DNA of 14,863 nucleotides from Solirubrobacteraceae bacterium (GTDB lineage Bacteria > Actinomycetota > Thermoleophilia > Solirubrobacterales > Solirubrobacteraceae), in NCBI GenBank assembly GCA_025935735.1, contig JAICUS010000077.1, forward strand, positions 1 to 14,863. Direction: 5' to 3'. Under the pieces are notes generated by a model. It was not told the origin of the DNA and made no database searches. It saw only the letters and a list, made by a program, of their open reading frames with translations. Made by a program: the position numbers and the translations under genes. Of the stretch, positions 14,487-14,863 are shown piece after piece (the stretch's first letter is position 1; each line of letters opens with the position of its first letter).

Positions 14487-14863
14487 CTACTTGGAGAGAG
14501 GCGGCAGGGGCTCGATCCTCCCGACGATAACCAGATACGAGAACGCACCGAGGAGTGCCAGCCCGCCGGACAGCACCAGCGCCGCCACGTAGGACCCGCC
14601 GGTGAACGCGATCAGCGCGCCCGTGGTGGTCGCGCCGAGCACGCCGGCGAGGTTGGAGGCGAAGTTCTGGATGCCGCCGAGCGAGGCCACGTGCGCGGAC
14701 GTCGGCGCGACATCCGCGGGCCGCGACCACACCGACGCGGCGGCGAAGGTCAGGCTGGCGTAGCAGAGCGAGAGCAGCGCCAGCGCCTCGCCCGCGGTGG
14801 GCACGACGACGGCCAGGGCGATCAGCGCGGTCACCACCGGCAGCGCGAGCGCCGTGCCGGCCC
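14487..14863 (-). CDS. MFS permease, C-terminal part; possible carboxylate or sugar-acid transporter
   Basis: The frame is open to the window edge, so the N-terminus is missing; about 124 residues are visible. About three hydrophobic segments can be seen: one from the window edge to SVW, one in GIQNFASNLAGVLG...GALIAFTG, and one in YVAALVLSGGLALLGAFSYLVIVG. The protein ends GRIEPLPPLSK. The Q-N-x2-x-N-L-x-G pattern and the VGR-EPL ending resemble the anion:cation symporter branch of the major facilitator superfamily, which imports organic acids such as sugar acids. Being first in a unit with lutABC, it probably brings in lactate or a related hydroxy acid; this is inferred from context. Its TAG stop is followed at once by the lutA TTG, in the same frame. 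Confidence 0.8.
   Translation of the reverse strand, partial: AGTALALPVVTALIALAVVVPTAGEALALLSLCYASLTFAAASVWSRPADVAPTSAHVASLGGIQNFASNLAGVLGATTTGALIAFTGGSYVAALVLSGGLALLGAFSYLVIVGRIEPLPPLSK

Noticed and set aside
1..14863. CRISPR arrays, tRNA or rRNA genes, integrase, transposase or attachment sites
   Set aside because: No regularly spaced repeats, tRNA-like structures or mobile-element proteins were seen by eye; the single REP-like palindrome is the only mobile-type sequence.

Overview
This is a very GC-rich stretch (about 70 % or more by eye) with actinobacterial gene style: GTG and TTG starts, ATGA/GTGA overlaps and strong third-position G/C bias. Two lineage-flavoured domains point to the class Thermoleophilia (Solirubrobacterales and relatives). 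One is the C-terminal FecR-like module of the secreted protein at 10606-11775. The other is the secreted-protein C-terminal module ending in TFTLSTTTP at the 3' end of the beta-propeller gene (3115-6138). The taxonomic call rests on recognising these families from memory, not on a search.

Layout. (1) 2-1790, + strand: the 3' part of an aldehyde dehydrogenase and a fumarylacetoacetate-hydrolase-fold protein that resembles 2-keto-3-deoxy-pentonate dehydratases. Together they look like the last two steps of a Weimberg-type oxidative pentose pathway to 2-oxoglutarate. (2) 2050-3063, +: an orphan protein with the N-terminal LQRSAGNRAV motif seen in proteins linked to extracellular contractile injection systems (eCIS), followed by an unrecognised helical body. 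(3) 3115-6138, -: a large secreted Asp-box/BNR beta-propeller protein, convergent with the previous gene across a strong 12-bp hairpin. (4) 6302-10583, +: a tight run of six genes. They encode a zinc alcohol dehydrogenase, an SDR oxidoreductase, an S4 RNA-binding protein (Hsp15-like), a small unknown protein, and two adjacent proteins that each carry two YbjQ/DUF74-like domains. A long imperfect inverted repeat fills the gap before the first YbjQ gene. (5) 10606-11775, +: a secreted protein with a beta-sandwich and a FecR-like domain. (6) 14863-11772, -: an MFS permease (partial), then lutA, lutB and lutC, the iron-sulfur L-lactate oxidation system.

How the parts work together. Most of the window is oxidative carbon metabolism: sugar-acid breakdown at the left, polyol or sugar dehydrogenases in the middle, and uptake plus oxidation of lactate or a related hydroxy acid at the right. 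The least ordinary items are the orphan eCIS-type protein, the four YbjQ-like domains with their structured leader, and a 45-bp REP-like palindrome that supplies the last codons of lutB and sits against the lutC start. The MFS permease and lutA are also unusual: they share one reading frame, separated only by an amber stop followed at once by a TTG start. No rRNA, tRNA, CRISPR array, transposase or phage gene was seen.
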